Assembly: GCF_008831545.1 (NCBI RefSeq)
Contig: NZ_CP044523.1
Location: 2,604,001 to 2,668,000, forward strand
From: Halorussus halophilus
Lineage (GTDB): Archaea; Halobacteriota; Halobacteria; Halobacteriales; Haladaptataceae
Direction: 5' to 3'
DNA length: 64,000 bases
In this document: in pieces, positions 53,378 through 61,883 of the stretch
How the letters are laid out: every line of letters starts with the position of its first letter
How positions within the stretch are numbered: position 1 is the stretch's first letter
The notes under the pieces: model-generated
Told to the model about the DNA's origin: nothing
The model's input: only the letters and a program-made list of their open reading frames with translations
Database searches by the model: none
Translations under genes and position numbers: made by a program

Positions 53378-53773
53378 ATGCAGGGTAATCTGCCACCGGA
53401 AGCGCAGGAGAAGCTCGAAGAGTTGCAGGACCTTCAGGAGACAGCACAGCAGGTCGCGGCCCAGAAGAACTCGGCCGAGACCCAACTGAACGAGGCCGAG
53501 ACGGCACTCGACGAACTCGACGACATCGACGAGGACACGACGATGTACCACGAAGTCGGCGAACTCCTCGTCGAGACCGACTACGAGACCGCACAGGACG
53601 ACCTCGAAGAGAAAGTCGATAGTCTCGAAATCCGCGTCGAGACCCTCCAGAAGCAGGAAGAGCGCGTACAAGAGCAGTTCGAGAGCCTCCAGACCGAACT
53701 CCAGAACATGCTCGGCGGCGGCCCGCAAGGCCCGCAGGGCCCCGGCATGGGCGGCGGCGCTGGCGGCGCGTAG
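53378..53773 (+). CDS. pfdB: Prefoldin subunit beta
   Basis: The 131-residue protein has two coiled-coil helices ([40 protein letters not shown]) joined by a beta-hairpin segment ([20 protein letters not shown]), the prefoldin beta layout. It forms the hexameric jellyfish-like chaperone with alpha subunits and hands non-native proteins to the thermosome. The C-terminus is a glycine- and proline-rich tail ([15 protein letters not shown]). The next gene starts right at its stop. Confidence 0.95.
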   Translation: MQGNLPPEAQEKLEELQDLQETAQQVAAQKNSAETQLNEAETALDELDDIDEDTTMYHEVGELLVETDYETAQDDLEEKVDSLEIRVETLQKQEERVQEQFESLQTELQNMLGGGPQGPQGPGMGGGAGGA

Positions 53774-54019
53774 ATGCCCACTGACGACGAAGTCGTCCAG
53801 ACTGCCGCCGAGGCCGCGGAGGGACTCGTCCTCTCCCGATACAAGTCCTCGGCGGTCAAAGACCTCGACGTGACGGTCACGTTCGAGGACGGTATCCTCG
53901 ACGTTGACGTGTATCTGAACGCACCGAACGGTGCCCACGACGAGGAGAAGGTCGCCGACGACGCCGCACTCGCGGCGCGAGCGGCCGTGGACGAGCTATT
54001 CGCCGACGAAGAGGCCTGA
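53774..54019 (+). CDS. DUF3194 family protein
   Basis: The 81-residue protein starts directly after the pfdB stop. It has an N-terminal helix (DDEVVQTAAEAAEGLVLSRY), strands SAVKDLDVTVTFEDGILDVD and VYLNAPNGAHDEEK, and a final helix DAALAARAAVDELFADEEA. This matches DUF3194, an archaeal family linked by gene order to prefoldin beta. Its function is unknown; a role alongside prefoldin is inferred from adjacency. Confidence 0.85.
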   Translation: MPTDDEVVQTAAEAAEGLVLSRYKSSAVKDLDVTVTFEDGILDVDVYLNAPNGAHDEEKVADDAALAARAAVDELFADEEA

Positions 54020-54204
54020 AAACGCCTCAGAGCGTATTTTTCGCGGTCATATATCCGCACAGACACCACAAGACATATCCCGTGCCCGCGATTTACGACC
54101 AGATACCGCGGGTAGGGGTACTTGCGGTATGCGGTTTTCTTTCGGCGCTACGACTCGATAGCCACGGGTTTCGTTACCGTTGCGACGGGGTTTGCTGGGA
54201 GTGA

Positions 54205-55608
54205 CTACTCCGGGCGCACGTTCTGGTGACCCCGAAAGACGTTCTCGGGGTCGTATCGCTCCTTGACCTGTGCGAGACGACTGTAGCTGTCGCCGTAGGC
54301 GACCGAGGCCGCGTCTTCACCGAGACCGGCGAAGTTGACGTACTGGCCGCGGACTACGTCGAGCTTCCGGACGTCTTCGACGCTCTCGCGGACCCACTCG
54401 ACGATTTCTGCCGTCATTCTGGGGTCGTCCCAGTTGGCTTCGTAGTTGAGGCCGAACGATGCGTCCCGGTACGGGAAGGCGGCGTCCTCCTGACTGAGGT
54501 CGGTTATCGCGCCGCCGCCCTGCCACACGTCGATGGTCGAGAGTTTCGACGGGCACCCCGCTGCGTGGTCGAGAATGCGGTCGATTAGTTCGTCGGTCAG
54601 TTCGTCCACGTACACCGACTTCCAGTAGTAGTTGCGCCCGTCGGGGTAGTCAACGTCGAGCATCTGCTGGAGTTCGACGTAGGGCATCGGGCTACTCAAG
54701 TCGGCAATCGGGTCGGCGATAGTCTTCAGCGGGCCGAATGGCTCGCCTTCCGCGCTCTCAACTGCGCTCGAATCACCAGCGTAACAACCCAGAATCGCCA
54801 CCGCGGGTTCGCCCCAGTGTTCCTCGGGGAACTCCTCGATTTCGGGCACCCACGCGTAGAACGGCAGGACGCTCACGTCTCTGGGGGCGTCTGGACCCCA
54901 CTCGCGGAATTGCTCGAACACTGCTCGTGCTTCGTCGCCGTGGTACCAGACGAACAGCGACTCGATTTCGGGGCCGACCGGGTGCAGGTCGAACTCGAAA
55001 CTCGTGACGACGCCGAAGTTGCCGCCGCCACCGCGGAGCGCCCAGTAGAGGTCTTCGTTGCGGTCTTCGCTGGCGACGACGAGGCGACCGTCGGCGGTCA
55101 CCACGTCCGCGGACACGAGATTGTCACAGGAGAGGCCGTACTTCCGCCGGAGGTGACCCATGCCGCCGCCTAGCGTCAGGCCAGCGACGCCGGTCTCGCT
55201 GACGACCCCGCCGGGCGCGGCGAGTCCGAACTGCTGAGTCTGGCGGTCCACGTCGCCCCACGTCGCGCCGCCGCCGACGCGCGCCGTTCGGCCTTCCGGG
55301 TCTACGCGCACATCGTCCATCTCCGAGAGGTCAACGACGAGGCCGCCGTCTACGAGGGCGTTTCCGGCGACACCGTGGCCGCCGCCGCGAACGGAGAGCG
55401 GCAGGTCGTGGTCGCTGGCGACGTTCACTACCGCGAGTACGTCGGCGACGTCGTCACAGCGAGTAATGGCCGCCGGATACTTGTTTATCATGCCGTTCCA
55501 CACGCGTCGCTCGTCGTGGTACGACTCGTCGCCGGGGACGACGATTTGTCCCCGAAAGGTCGATTCGAGCGTCGAGAGTGCGTCTGCTGGCAGTTCGTTT
55601 GTCGTCAT
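54205..55608 (-). CDS. FAD-linked oxidoreductase, berberine-bridge (BBE) type
   Basis: The protein has 467 residues. The FAD-binding PCMH domain has RGGGHGVAGNALVDGGLVVD, with the His that binds FAD covalently in this family, then VGGGATWGDVDRQTQQFGLA and TGVAGLTLGGGMGHLRRKYG. The residue where bicovalent members have Cys appears to be Val (PGGVVSETG), so only a single covalent bond is predicted. The substrate-binding domain follows and the C-terminal BBE segment ends YGDSYSRLAQVKERYDPENV. Such enzymes oxidise sugars, alcohols or alkaloid-like compounds; the substrate is unknown. Confidence 0.92.
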   Translation of the reverse strand: MTTNELPADALSTLESTFRGQIVVPGDESYHDERRVWNGMINKYPAAITRCDDVADVLAVVNVASDHDLPLSVRGGGHGVAGNALVDGGLVVDLSEMDDVRVDPEGRTARVGGGATWGDVDRQTQQFGLAAPGGVVSETGVAGLTLGGGMGHLRRKYGLSCDNLVSADVVTADGRLVVASEDRNEDLYWALRGGGGNFGVVTSFEFDLHPVGPEIESLFVWYHGDEARAVFEQFREWGPDAPRDVSVLPFYAWVPEIEEFPEEHWGEPAVAILGCYAGDSSAVESAEGEPFGPLKTIADPIADLSSPMPYVELQQMLDVDYPDGRNYYWKSVYVDELTDELIDRILDHAAGCPSKLSTIDVWQGGGAITDLSQEDAAFPYRDASFGLNYEANWDDPRMTAEIVEWVRESVEDVRKLDVVRGQYVNFAGLGEDAASVAYGDSYSRLAQVKERYDPENVFRGHQNVRPE

Positions 55609-55672
55609 TTCCCCCACCGAGCAGGGCTACGACGGCGGTCAAGATAAGCCAAATCGAAGCAGAAGCGACACC

Positions 55673-57529
55673 TCAGGCGAGGAAGAAGATGAGGACGCTG
55701 ACCGCCATCGCCGCGAGGACGACTGCGGCCGCGAGCGCACCGCCCATCGCCATGACGGCGTTGGCGTGACTCGCGAGCGTCTCCGTGCGGTCGTTGCCGA
55801 AGACGGTGACCTCCGCGCGACTGCTCGCCATGCCGCCCTCGACGGGTTCGAGGTCCGCGATTGACTCGTCCACGAGTCGTTCGATCACCGCGAGCAGTTC
55901 GTCATGGTCGATCGCTTCGCCGACCTGATTCGACGCCTCGACCTGATTGACGATGTGGGTGTCCGTCGTCATCACCTCGACTTCGTCCGTGGGGAGTGCC
56001 TCGACGATACGCTCTCGCAGACCGGGTTCCATGTTGTTGCCATCGACCAACACGTAGGCGGTGGTCTGGTCGCCGACTTCGAGGACGGCCACGCGGACGC
56101 CGAGCGGGCCGATGCCGTCCCGTGGCTTCCAGTCCGTCTCGTCCCACGCCGCCCCGAGTCGGAGCGGTTCCTGTGATGCGTCCGCGAGTTTCTCGCCCGC
56201 TTCGCCAGCGGCCTGCATCATCTCGAAGGAGCGTTCGCTCCCGGGGTAGACGTGGCCGAGGTCCGGGCCTTCGAGGCCGTTGTTGCAATTATGGGCGTCT
56301 ACGAGCATCACGTCCTCGACGCCCGCAGAGCGCGCTTCCGCGGCCGCAGAGAGGCCGACGGCGTACTCCACGTCGTCGGCGAACTCCGGCGAGTAGGTCG
56401 CAACGAGGAAGGCGTCGTCGCCGAACCGCTGGCCGACCATCTTTGCGTCGCCCGACTGGACGCGCAAACTCTGGGTGGCAGTGTCGTGGTACTCGATTTC
56501 CTCGTAAGCCTCGCGAGCGGTTTCGAGAATCGGGTCCACTTCGCGCTCGGTGACGAGGTTGAAGTCGTGGCCCGCAGTCGCGTGGGGCGGAAAAGCGAGT
56601 CCGTCGGCTTCCGCCGCGACGCGCCGCGGGAGGTTGCCGCCGCCGATTTCGCCCATCGGACCCGGGTGAATCATCGGCAGGACGAACCGAGCTTTTTCGG
56701 TGCCGTCCTCGCGCCGAAAGGACAGGACCGAAACCGGGACGACGGCCTTCTCGCCGATGTCCTCGAAGAAGTCCTCCAGTTCACGGGTGCCCTCCGCGAT
56801 GTGGCCGATGAATCCGCGCAGGAAGTCGAGCATACTGACCCCGAGTCCGCGCTTCCACGGCCGGTCGATGAACGTGACGAACGTCCAGACGGCGAGGCCG
56901 TAGATGGCACACATCACCGCGAGGAGTGCGAAGTCTACCGGGACGATGGCACCGAGTTCCTTCGGGGCTTCGTCGGCGCGGTTGAGGAAGATGTCGAGCA
57001 GTGGGCCGCCGACCTCCAGAAACCGCATCGTTCCACTGTAGATGAAGAACAGCACTGCTGCTGCGACCGTCTGGATGCTGGCAGGGATAGCCGCAACGAT
57101 GAGCGACCGTCGCGAGACCGCCATCACGACGAGGAGTCTGAGCGCGAACACCGACGCTAATCCGGCGATGAGCGCGTCGAAGACGAACTGCTGATTCAGT
57201 CGCGCCGAGAGGACGGCGAGCGCTCCTGCGCCCGCCATGACCGCGACGACGATGCCCTCGCAGGTCAGCGCCAGCAGCGAAGAACGATTGTAGGTAAGTT
57301 GCCCGCCGAGTCGTCGGTCCACTGGCGTCGTGAGCAGACTGGCGACGACTGTCGGCACGCCGATGAAGAAGAGTCCTTGCCACGCGTCTTCGAGGACGTA
57401 CCCTGCGTCGAACGCCCCGACGCCCGCGACGGCGGCGATGAGGAGCGCGAACGCGACGCTCGCGTACCACCGTGGCGCGCGGAAGATGTATCGGGACAGG
57501 TCGGCGAGGTCCCCCTGCGTAGCCGTCAT
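55673..57529 (-). CDS. DUF2070 family membrane protein
   Basis: The protein has 618 residues. The N-terminal 220 residues carry about six membrane helices (for example SVAFALLIAAVAGVGAFDAG). The middle and C-terminal soluble part has the DUF2070 signature PMIHPGPMGEIGGGNLPRRV, then GHDFNLVTEREVDPIL, VDAHNCNNGLEGPDLGHVY and TAYVLVDGNNMEPGLRERIV. A final helix (LAAAVVLAAMAVSVLIFFLA) anchors the C-terminus. His, Asp and Asn clusters in the HPGP and DAHN motifs look like a catalytic or metal site. The family is archaeal with no established function. Confidence 0.9.
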   Translation of the reverse strand: MTATQGDLADLSRYIFRAPRWYASVAFALLIAAVAGVGAFDAGYVLEDAWQGLFFIGVPTVVASLLTTPVDRRLGGQLTYNRSSLLALTCEGIVVAVMAGAGALAVLSARLNQQFVFDALIAGLASVFALRLLVVMAVSRRSLIVAAIPASIQTVAAAVLFFIYSGTMRFLEVGGPLLDIFLNRADEAPKELGAIVPVDFALLAVMCAIYGLAVWTFVTFIDRPWKRGLGVSMLDFLRGFIGHIAEGTRELEDFFEDIGEKAVVPVSVLSFRREDGTEKARFVLPMIHPGPMGEIGGGNLPRRVAAEADGLAFPPHATAGHDFNLVTEREVDPILETAREAYEEIEYHDTATQSLRVQSGDAKMVGQRFGDDAFLVATYSPEFADDVEYAVGLSAAAEARSAGVEDVMLVDAHNCNNGLEGPDLGHVYPGSERSFEMMQAAGEAGEKLADASQEPLRLGAAWDETDWKPRDGIGPLGVRVAVLEVGDQTTAYVLVDGNNMEPGLRERIVEALPTDEVEVMTTDTHIVNQVEASNQVGEAIDHDELLAVIERLVDESIADLEPVEGGMASSRAEVTVFGNDRTETLASHANAVMAMGGALAAAVVLAAMAVSVLIFFLA

Positions 57530-57565
57530 TGTTCGGGAGGTTACGCGGTGGAAGGTTAAAAGATG

Positions 57566-58114
57566 CTACTCGCAGATTTCCTGGAAGTTCTCGAATACTT
57601 CTTCGCCGCGTTCGGTGTGGGCGACTTCGGGGTGCCACTGGACGCCGTAGAGGTCGCGCTCGTCGTCGCTCATCGCTTCGACGCCGCAGACGTCGCTCTC
57701 CGCAGTTCTCTCGAAGCCAGACGGGACGGCCTTCACTTCGTCGGCGTGGCTGGCCCAGACCCGAGTTTCGGGAGCAAGCGAACCGACGAGCGGGTCGTCG
57801 TCGTCCAGAATATCGACCGTCACGTCGGCGTAGCCACCGTAGTCGCCCGACCCGACTTCGCCGTCTAAGACGTGCGCGATGGCTTGCATGCCGAGACAGA
57901 TGCCCAGCACGGGGACGCCGAGTTCGAGGTACTCGGCACAGTTACCGATGTCGTCCATATCGGGACCGCCCGAGAGGACGATGCCGTCGGCGTCGATTTC
58001 CTCCGGTGGCGTCGTGTTGTCGATGATTTCGGTATCGACGCCCATGTCTCGCAACGTTCTGTGTTCGAGGTGCGTGAACTGCCCGTGGTTGTCAACCACG
58101 ACGATACGCGTCAT
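57566..58114 (-). CDS. guaAA: GMP synthase, glutamine amidotransferase subunit (subunit A)
   Basis: The 182-residue class I glutamine amidotransferase supplies ammonia for XMP to GMP conversion. It has VLSGGPDMDDIGNC, the nucleophile Cys in VPVLGICLGMQAIAHVLDG, and the His-Glu pair in YGVQWHPEVAHTERGE. In archaea GMP synthase is split, so the ATP-pyrophosphatase subunit is a separate gene, not in this window. The ATG at 58114 is preferred; the in-frame start at 58309 would lie in the neighbouring gene. Confidence 0.93.
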   Translation of the reverse strand: MTRIVVVDNHGQFTHLEHRTLRDMGVDTEIIDNTTPPEEIDADGIVLSGGPDMDDIGNCAEYLELGVPVLGICLGMQAIAHVLDGEVGSGDYGGYADVTVDILDDDDPLVGSLAPETRVWASHADEVKAVPSGFERTAESDVCGVEAMSDDERDLYGVQWHPEVAHTERGEEVFENFQEICE

Positions 58115-58202
58115 TGGCAGGAGGTAGCCGATAGCAGTACAAAAGCAGTTCGAAGGGGTCTCGAAGCAGAACGTCAGGTCACGAGCGATTCGACGGCGGA
58201 AC

Positions 58203-58664
58203 TCAGGTGACCAGCGATTCGGGGTCGAACTGCGTCTCGCGGGCTTCCGACGGTGGTTTCTCTGCGGTTTCGAGCGCTTCGAAGTACGTTTCGAGGTCGC
58301 CCTCCTCACCGCGCGTGTCGAGGTACACTTCCCACTCGTTACCGTCGGGGTCCTCGAAGTACAGCGACTTCGTGACGCCGTGGTCGATCGGTTCGATGCT
58401 GACGCCGTGATCGTCGCACGCTCGGTAGACGGTCACGAGCGAGTCGGCGCTCGGAACTTCGATGGCGACGCGACAGCCACGTGCCGCCTCTCCGCCGTGG
58501 AGCGCAATGTCGTGGCCATTCTCTCCCCACGTCAGCGCGGCGTAGCCGTCGTATCGTTCGCGGACTTCTAATCCGAGAATCCCCGCGTAGAACTCGATGG
58601 CCTCGTCCGCGTCCGCGACGTGGAGGTGGACATGGCCGATTCGTGGCTGTGCATCCCTGTCCAT
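58203..58664 (-). CDS. VOC family (glyoxalase/dioxygenase-like) protein
   Basis: The 153-residue protein has one VOC module pair: RIGHVHLHVADADEAIEFYA with a metal-ligand His, and KSLYFEDPDGNEWEVYLDTR with the Glu ligand. Its C-terminus carries about 25 residues rich in Glu and Pro. VOC proteins bind a divalent metal and act as lyases, isomerases or extradiol dioxygenases; the reaction here is unknown. It shares a nearly identical DHG...LYFEDPDGN...VEVYLDTR-type motif with the next gene upstream, so the two are tandem paralogues. Confidence 0.85.
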   Translation of the reverse strand: MDRDAQPRIGHVHLHVADADEAIEFYAGILGLEVRERYDGYAALTWGENGHDIALHGGEAARGCRVAIEVPSADSLVTVYRACDDHGVSIEPIDHGVTKSLYFEDPDGNEWEVYLDTRGEEGDLETYFEALETAEKPPSEARETQFDPESLVT

Positions 58665-58719
58665 ACCTTCCAGATGGGAGGCAGTATCAAAAAACGTATG
58701 GTCACGATGCGATAGGTGT

Positions 58720-59160
58720 TTATAATAGTTGGTCTGAATCCAACCGTTCGTTCTCGCCACGCCACTCCCAACGGTCGTTCCGCTCTCGGGTGTCGAGATA
58801 CACTTCGACGCCGTTACCGTCGGGGTCTTCGAAGTACAGCGCCTGGCTGATTCCGTGGTCTACGGGCGACACCTCCACGCCGCGTTCTTCGAGTCGCTTG
58901 AGGGTCGCTCCCAACTCGTCTTCGTCTGGGACCTCGAAGGCAGTGTGATAGAGTCCGACGCCACTGCTCGGTCCGGGCGCGTCCGGACCGAGTGCCTGCA
59001 ACGCTACGTCGTGGTGGTGGTCGCCAAACGAGAGGAACGCAAACGAGTCGCCGACCCGTTCGGTGACGTCGAGTCCCACCACCTCGGTGTAGAATTCGAC
59101 GGCGCGGTCCAACTCGCGGACTTTGAGGTGCACGTGACCGAGTTTCGTCGGATGAGCCAT
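58720..59160 (-). CDS. VOC family (glyoxalase/dioxygenase-like) protein, paralogue
   Basis: The 146-residue protein starts AHPTKLGHVHLKVRELDRAV with a His ligand, then DHHHDVALQALGPDAPGPSS, SGVGLYHTAFEVPDEDELGA and QALYFEDPDGNGVEVYLDTR with the Glu ligand. It is a clear relative of the gene at 58203, which lies 56 bases downstream. The C-terminal tail differs (WEWRGENERLDSDQLL). The substrates of the two may differ. Confidence 0.88.
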   Translation of the reverse strand: MAHPTKLGHVHLKVRELDRAVEFYTEVVGLDVTERVGDSFAFLSFGDHHHDVALQALGPDAPGPSSGVGLYHTAFEVPDEDELGATLKRLEERGVEVSPVDHGISQALYFEDPDGNGVEVYLDTRERNDRWEWRGENERLDSDQLL

Positions 59161-59230
59161 GCAGACGATTCGACCGCTCCGAGCAAAAACTGGCGGTTCG
59201 CGGCCGAAGTGGTCGGTATCTCGGAGACGA

Positions 59231-59758
59231 CTACGAATCGGGGTCGTACCGCTCGGCGGCCGACTCGAAGGTCGCTTCGGCCTGCTCGCGCGACCGGCGG
59301 CCCTCCTTCTCGGCCATCGCTTCCGGGTCGGGGTTCACGTCGTCGTCGATGCGCGCCCACGACTTGTGGACCTTGGCGTGACACCACCGACAGAGGTAGA
59401 CCGTGATTTCGTGGCTCAGCGTCTCGCCGCCACCGGAGTACGAGAGGTGATGCTCTTCGAGCAGGGGTCGCTCGTCGGAGTGGGCCATCCGACGCTCGTC
59501 CAGTCCACAACGGACGCACTCGCGCTCGCGGTTTCGACAGCGGTAGTGCGAACAGTCTTCCCAGTTCCAGTCGCCATCGGGGTCTGCGGCGGGGCACCGC
59601 AGTTCGTCGCGCCTGCGTTCGCGGGCGAACTTGGGGTCCTGCTCGGGATGTTCGAAGGCGAACCGACACTTGCCCTCGTCGGTAAGGTGGTCACAGACCC
59701 CCGCGTGGTCGTAGGGGTCGTCCACGCCGACGGGAGTTCCGGAGGGCGTCTCTTCCAT
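59231..59758 (-). CDS. HNH endonuclease-like protein
   Basis: The 175-residue protein has an HNH-type motif in its C-terminal half: LLEEHHLSYSGGGETLSHEI, then VYLCRWCHAKVHKSWARIDD, with the conserved His pair, Asn-like region and CxxCH. Additional cysteines (CDHLTDEGKCRF, CPAADPDG, CSHYRCRNRERECVRCGLDE) suggest more zinc-binding knuckles in the N-terminal half. HNH proteins are nucleases in repair, restriction or mobile elements. No restriction or transposase gene lies next to it, so it looks like a housekeeping haloarchaeal HNH protein. Confidence 0.82.
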   Translation of the reverse strand: MEETPSGTPVGVDDPYDHAGVCDHLTDEGKCRFAFEHPEQDPKFARERRRDELRCPAADPDGDWNWEDCSHYRCRNRERECVRCGLDERRMAHSDERPLLEEHHLSYSGGGETLSHEITVYLCRWCHAKVHKSWARIDDDVNPDPEAMAEKEGRRSREQAEATFESAAERYDPDS

Positions 59759-59847
59759 GCGTTCGTACTGTCGCTTCGGGTCTGATCGGATAAAAATGGT
59801 CGCCCCACCAGCGCAACGTTTTTGCCCCGACCGCGACAGGTCCGACC

Positions 59848-60195
59848 GTGCGAGTCGTACACGACGACGGGACGCGAGCGGGGAACACGCTGGCGACGGA
59901 CGTAGACACCGCCGATTCGTTCCTCTCGCAGGCCCGCGGATTGATGTTCAAGCGGTCGATTCCCGACGACTACGCGCTCGTCTTCCGGTTCGACGAGGTC
60001 GGGAGCCGGGACGTTCACATGGTGTTCGTCCCGTTCGCGCTGGACGTGCTCTGGCTAACGGACGAGGAAGTCCAGCGGAAAGAGCGACTGAGCGCGTGGA
60101 CGGGTATCGCGAAGGCCGAAGCGGACCAGTTAATCGAGTTACCTGCGGGCAGTGCGGACGGCGTAGAAGTCGGGGACACCGTTCGAGTGGAGTGA
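59848..60195 (+). CDS. DUF192 family protein
   Basis: The 115-residue protein has the DUF192 core: FLSQARGLMFKRSIPDDYAL with the RGLMF motif, then RDVHMVFVPFALDVLWLTDE and KAEADQLIELPAGSADGVEV. The start is a GTG at 59848; no good ATG exists. Homologues form a small beta-barrel and are common in archaea and bacteria; the function is not established. No signal peptide is visible in this copy, unlike several bacterial members. Confidence 0.88.
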   Translation: MRVVHDDGTRAGNTLATDVDTADSFLSQARGLMFKRSIPDDYALVFRFDEVGSRDVHMVFVPFALDVLWLTDEEVQRKERLSAWTGIAKAEADQLIELPAGSADGVEVGDTVRVE

Positions 60196-60274
60196 CCGAG
60201 TACTGGTTTCGTCTCAACTCCCGGCTTGCCTCCGGGTGAACGCTTAACAGGGAGGCTTCCGTCCCTGCGAGCAA

Positions 60275-61477
60275 ATGCCGACCCGCGTACCCGACGCAGA
60301 GTTCGACACGAGACTCGCCAGCGTCCGCGACCGAATCGCCGAGACAGACGCCGACGCTGGCGTCTGGTTCGGCGCGACGAGCATCGAGTATCTGACCGGC
60401 TTCGACCACATCCAGACCGAACGCCCGGTCGTCCTCGCGGTGACCGACGACCGCGTCGAGGTGACGGTGCCCCGCCTCGAAGTCGAGCGCGTCGAGCAGA
60501 ATCCCCGAATCGATAGCGTCCACCACTACTTCGACTACCCCGGTGGCGCACCCATCGAAACTGCGGCGTCGATGCTATCGAATCTCGGCGTGTCGGCAGT
60601 CGTCACCGACGCCGACGGCGCGCCGGGCGTGATGGGCTACGAAGGCCCCGCGCTCTCGGAGTTCGTGGACGTAGAGAGCCAGAGTTGGGTGGACCGGATG
60701 CGCTGGGCGAAAAGTGACGTGGAGGTCGAACTCGTCCGCGAGTCGGCGCGCTGGGGGAACCTCGCGCATCGCTATCTCGCCGACTACACAGAAGTCGGGG
60801 CACACCCCGCGACGGTCAGCCAGCGCGCTTCGATGGAGGCGTCGCGAGCCATGCTCGATACCCTCGGTGACGAGTACGTGCCGCGCACGCGCGCCGACGG
60901 TCCCGCGATGGCGGGCTACATCACCGGCGAACAGACTGCGCTTCCCCACGGCCACACCGCGAATCGCCGACTGGAGGAGGGCGACGTACTCGTCACGGGG
61001 GCAAGCGCGAACGTCGATGGCTACCACTCCGAACTGGAGCGCACGATGTTCCTGGGAGAGCCGAGCGACGACCAACGCCACTACTTCGAACTGATGCTGG
61101 AGGCTCAGACCATCGCCATCGACGCGCTCGGGCCGGGCGTCTCCATCTCCTACGTGGACGAGCAGGTCTGGAACTACTTCGAAGAACAGGGCGTCACCGA
61201 CCTCGCACAGCACCACGTCGGCCACAACATCGGCCTCGGCGGCCACGAACCGCCGTACATCGACCGCGGGTGGGCGGACCACTGCGAGGAAGAGGACGGC
61301 CGCGAGGCCGAAGACGACGCGATGGAAGTCGGCCACATCTACACCATCGAGCCGGGTATCTACACCGACGAGTACGGCTATCGCCACTCCGATACGGTGG
61401 CCGTCACGGAAGACGGCACGGACATGCTGACGTACTTCCCGCGGGACTTAGAGTCGAATATTATCGACGTGGAGTAG
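60275..61477 (+). CDS. M24 (creatinase/prolidase) family protein with non-standard metal site
   Basis: The protein has 400 residues. The pita-bread fold is clear: VWFGATSIEYLTGFDHIQTE opens the N-domain, VGHNIGLGGHEPPYIDRGWA carries the ligand His317, and HIYTIEPGIYTDEYG the Glu359. But the first Asp ligand is absent (VLVTGASANVDGYHSELERT, where VID-x-GA is usual), the second is Glu253 (HSELERT for HSDTTRT), and the last Glu is Ser372 (YRHSDTVAV for YRHEDTVLV). LERT is reminiscent of metal-free creatinase-like members. A dipeptide or guanidine-type substrate is possible. The usual label Xaa-Pro dipeptidase may be wrong. Confidence 0.88.
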   Translation: MPTRVPDAEFDTRLASVRDRIAETDADAGVWFGATSIEYLTGFDHIQTERPVVLAVTDDRVEVTVPRLEVERVEQNPRIDSVHHYFDYPGGAPIETAASMLSNLGVSAVVTDADGAPGVMGYEGPALSEFVDVESQSWVDRMRWAKSDVEVELVRESARWGNLAHRYLADYTEVGAHPATVSQRASMEASRAMLDTLGDEYVPRTRADGPAMAGYITGEQTALPHGHTANRRLEEGDVLVTGASANVDGYHSELERTMFLGEPSDDQRHYFELMLEAQTIAIDALGPGVSISYVDEQVWNYFEEQGVTDLAQHHVGHNIGLGGHEPPYIDRGWADHCEEEDGREAEDDAMEVGHIYTIEPGIYTDEYGYRHSDTVAVTEDGTDMLTYFPRDLESNIIDVE

Positions 61478-61530
61478 ACGGTTTCACGGGATTGATTTTG
61501 GAGTTTAGAACGCTATATGGGGTTTCCGAA

Positions 61531-61712
61531 CCGGCGCGCTGGCGCGACGGCATGTCGTCGCGCCGAACCGCGCGAGGGACGAGTAACGAGCGCAGAAGAC
61601 GCGACCCACGTGGTCGCGTCTTCTGGAACCGAGTCACACAGTCGGTTGGGGAGGGTGTGGCCGTCGCAGTGCGGTTGCGGTTTCTCATAGGTTTCGGGAG
61701 TAGCTAGCGTCA
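61531..61712 (+). repeat. Dispersed structured intergenic repeat, copy E
   Basis: The copy begins CCGGCGCGCTGGCGCGAC. It has a first stem GGCGCGAC/GTCGCGCC and a perfect second stem AGAAGACGCGACC/GGTCGCGTCTTCT (61594-61624), then CAGTCGGTTGGGGAGGGTG, TGGCCGTCGCAGTGCGG and TTCGGGAGTAGCTAGCGTCA. It lies between the M24 and HAD genes. Confidence 0.78.
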
Positions 61713-61883
61713 CTTTGTTCACTGTCGATCCGTAGCGCTCAGACTAAACCATCTCTCATCAAACGGCGTTCTCTATTCAACCGAAGGGTATGCTTCGGAA
61801 ACCTCCTATCGGTCTGTTCCGTTCTCTGCGTCACCCGACTAGTCACCGAGTGATTCAAGACCGTTTGCACGAACTCCCACGTA

